From Bacteroidales bacterium (GTDB lineage Bacteria > Bacteroidota > Bacteroidia > Bacteroidales > GCA-2748055), in NCBI GenBank assembly GCA_021738565.1, contig JAIPBT010000001.1, positions 62,001 to 126,000 on the forward strand: a stretch of 64,000 nucleotides of DNA. Reading direction: 5' to 3'. A model generated the notes under the pieces. The model was not told where the DNA came from, made no database searches, and saw only the letters and a program-made list of their open reading frames with translations. The position numbers and the translations under genes were made by a program. How positions within the stretch are numbered: the first letter of the stretch is position 1; every line of letters starts with the position of its first letter. This document shows positions 62,781 to 64,000 of this stretch, piece by piece.

Positions 62781-63073
62781 CTCTCGTTAATTTGTTTCTA
62801 TACGAACAAAATTAACAAAAATTGTCCGTCTTGCCGAAAATATTTTTTAACTGTATGATTATTAACTTTTTAACTGATATACGAATCAGTCATAACAGCT
62901 CAGTTTTACAAAGGTTCACGCAGATTTTCAATCGCAGTGCAATAAATTGCAGCACAGAAAAAAACTGAGAAAACTATTTCTGCGTATCCGCCAAAGGCGG
63001 ATTCTGCGAGAAACAAAAATCAACTGCATAACAGCCATAAACCATAAGCCAAAGGCAGAATTGTCCCCTGTCC
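62781..63073. other. Intergenic region with hairpin-forming repeats
   Basis: This 293-bp gap upstream of ablA has TGCAAT-AA-ATTGCA (a perfect 14-bp palindrome near 62937-62950) and a hairpin with ATCCGCC and GGCGGAT around an AAA loop (near 62985-63003), flanked by TTTCTGCG and CTGCGAGAAA. A phrase ACCATAAGCCAAAGGC follows. The right part resembles dispersed intergenic repeats; the left part, next to the ablA start, is AT-rich and likely holds the ablA promoter. No gene seen. Confidence 0.55.
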
Positions 63074-63550
63074 CTACTCATTTATTTCCCCTTCAACAGT
63101 CAGCACCGGTGAAGCCTCTACCTCCTGAATGTCGAGCATACTCACAAGCATGTCCAGCCCGTTTTGCAACATGGTGATCTCCTTCTCATCCAGTTCCTGT
63201 AAACGCTCAGACAGCCTTTCGTGTAAAAGTGCCGGAATGGTTGAAAGCATCTTCTGTCCGTCAGATGTGAGTGCGATGTTGACCACCCGTTTATCTCCGG
63301 ACTTTGGCAGCCTTGCCAGCAATCCTTTTTTTTCCAATCGATGAATGATCCCGCTTACAGTGCTTGAATTCAGGTTCAGGAATTTCCTGATCTCGCCCTG
63401 TGTTGACTGGAAGTTCGGGCAACGCTGCAGAAAATTGAGGCACAGGACCTGCGGGATGCTTACACCATGTTCTTTTTGTATCTTTTTAGATTCCAGGTTA
63501 ATAGATCTTACTATTTTCCTGATCTTGATAAGAATGTCTGTTGTGTCCAT
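63074..63550 (-). CDS. MarR-family transcriptional regulator
   Basis: A 158-residue MarR-type protein. The winged helix is in the middle: TQGEIRKFLNLNSSTVSGII and HRLEKKGLLARLPKSGDKRV, with flanking helices for dimerisation. It probably acts as a homodimer on a palindromic operator and may respond to a small molecule. Located 95 bp downstream of the sugar-isomerase stop and 293 bp upstream of ablA on the same strand; either neighbour could be its target. Confidence 0.9.
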   Translation of the reverse strand: MDTTDILIKIRKIVRSINLESKKIQKEHGVSIPQVLCLNFLQRCPNFQSTQGEIRKFLNLNSSTVSGIIHRLEKKGLLARLPKSGDKRVVNIALTSDGQKMLSTIPALLHERLSERLQELDEKEITMLQNGLDMLVSMLDIQEVEASPVLTVEGEINE

Positions 63551-63645
63551 GTTTCAATGATTCCGATTTACCAAAAGCATTTAAAGTTCAAATAAATGGT
63601 ATTAAACCCCGGGGTGTCTCGATGATATATCGGGATGAAGGAGGA

Positions 63646-64000
63646 TTAAACGATCTGCACACCGAAATCCATCAGTTCACCGAGGTCCCTGATCTGTTCG
63701 CTGCAGTCACCATAAACCATCGAAAGGTGATGCCCGAAATCCTGCATGGCCCGCATCGACTCTTTGCTGTTGTTTACTTCAATACTAACCGTTTGTGCAC
63801 AACCGATTCCTTCCATTCCTCCTCCGTCAGCTATCGCACCCGGCATCAGCAGCATCTTTGTTCCAGATGGATTGAACCTTGCCAGCGTCACCTTCTGGCC
63901 CTTGTGTTGTGCATAATCATACCGCAATGTTGCCCCAAAACCTGAATCTGTAAAACTCTTGATCTCGTAATAATCATCCTTCTCTCCGAAACCTTTCATT
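63646..64000 (-). CDS. L-fucose/L-arabinose isomerase family protein, C-terminal part
   Basis: The minus strand is open from the window edge to a stop at 63646, giving about 118 residues. SFTDSGFGATLRYDYAQHKG, KVTLARFNPSGTKMLLMPG and DFGHHLSMVYGDCSEQIRDL resemble the C-terminal beta-barrel of L-fucose isomerase-like sugar isomerases, including a His pair near the end. The rest of the gene lies outside the window. A 6-deoxyhexose or pentose isomerase is likely, which fits the deoxysugar operon at 53-56.5 kb. Confidence 0.65.
   Translation of the reverse strand, partial: MKGFGEKDDYYEIKSFTDSGFGATLRYDYAQHKGQKVTLARFNPSGTKMLLMPGAIADGGGMEGIGCAQTVSIEVNNSKESMRAMQDFGHHLSMVYGDCSEQIRDLGELMDFGVQIV

Overview
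The window looks like part of the chromosome of an anaerobic or facultative Bacteroidota, most likely of the Marinilabiliales/Prolixibacteraceae kind and probably marine or sediment-dwelling. Supporting signs are several good TAnnTTTG -7 promoter boxes, a C-terminal type 9 secretion sorting domain, lipoprotein signals on many exported enzymes, a Nudix-type sugar regulator of the Bacteroidetes XylR/AraR kind, and sulfatase and glycan genes. No rRNA, tRNA, CRISPR array, integrase or transposase was recognised, and no SusC/SusD pair lies inside the window.

Left part (1-19.3 kb) is sugar catabolism. A LacI-type regulator (cut by the window edge) diverges from uxaE across a perfect 22-bp operator palindrome. 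Then come uxaC (hexuronate isomerase), a GH94 cellobiose-phosphorylase-type enzyme, a lipoprotein TIM-barrel epimerase, an HTH-less WYL protein, an iduronate-sulfatase-like lipoprotein, and an eda-dctP-dctQ-dctM operon pairing KDPG aldolase with a TRAP transporter. A xylose operon follows (Nudix-HTH regulator, xylB, xylA) with its own candidate operator. A pirin and a stand-alone E2-type acyltransferase close this part. Together they suggest use of uronic-acid- and xylose-containing, sulfated plant or algal polysaccharide.

Middle part (19.3-34.9 kb): an ABC transporter operon (ATPase, 1085-aa FtsX-type permease, beta-propeller lipoprotein) on the minus strand; a ferredoxin-nitroreductase; a 1511-aa type 9-secreted beta-helix protein; a PiT-family permease that resembles sulfate permease CysP; a CPA1 antiporter with a C-terminal cytoplasmic TrkA-like region; and an aspartokinase of the ectoine-associated (Ask_Ect) type with no ectoine genes nearby.

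The most unusual region is 34.9-51.6 kb: thirteen minus-strand genes, mostly tightly spaced. They encode six PQQ-like beta-propellers, an NHL-type propeller, a NapG-like exported ferredoxin, a NapH-like membrane polyferredoxin, a tiny Cys-rich protein, a fused NuoE/NuoF-like (HydC/HydB-like) subunit, a 2Fe-2S/GltD-type flavoprotein and a glycosyltransferase. The layout suggests a cytosolic NAD(P)H-linked flavin enzyme wired through a membrane iron-sulfur module to extracytoplasmic beta-propeller proteins. I know of no described system with this composition.

Right part (52-64 kb): an exported aldo/keto reductase; a 6-deoxyhexose (fucose/rhamnose-type) oxidative operon with mutarotase, lactonase, aldo/keto reductase and zinc dehydrogenase; a DUF5060-type glycosidase; an extended abl operon (lysine 2,3-aminomutase, beta-lysine acetyltransferase, 4-Cys protein, winged helix, sodium symporter); a MarR regulator; and the C-terminal end of a sugar isomerase. 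Short 7-8 bp tandem repeats sit at several gene junctions, and one array supplies the C-terminus of the symporter.
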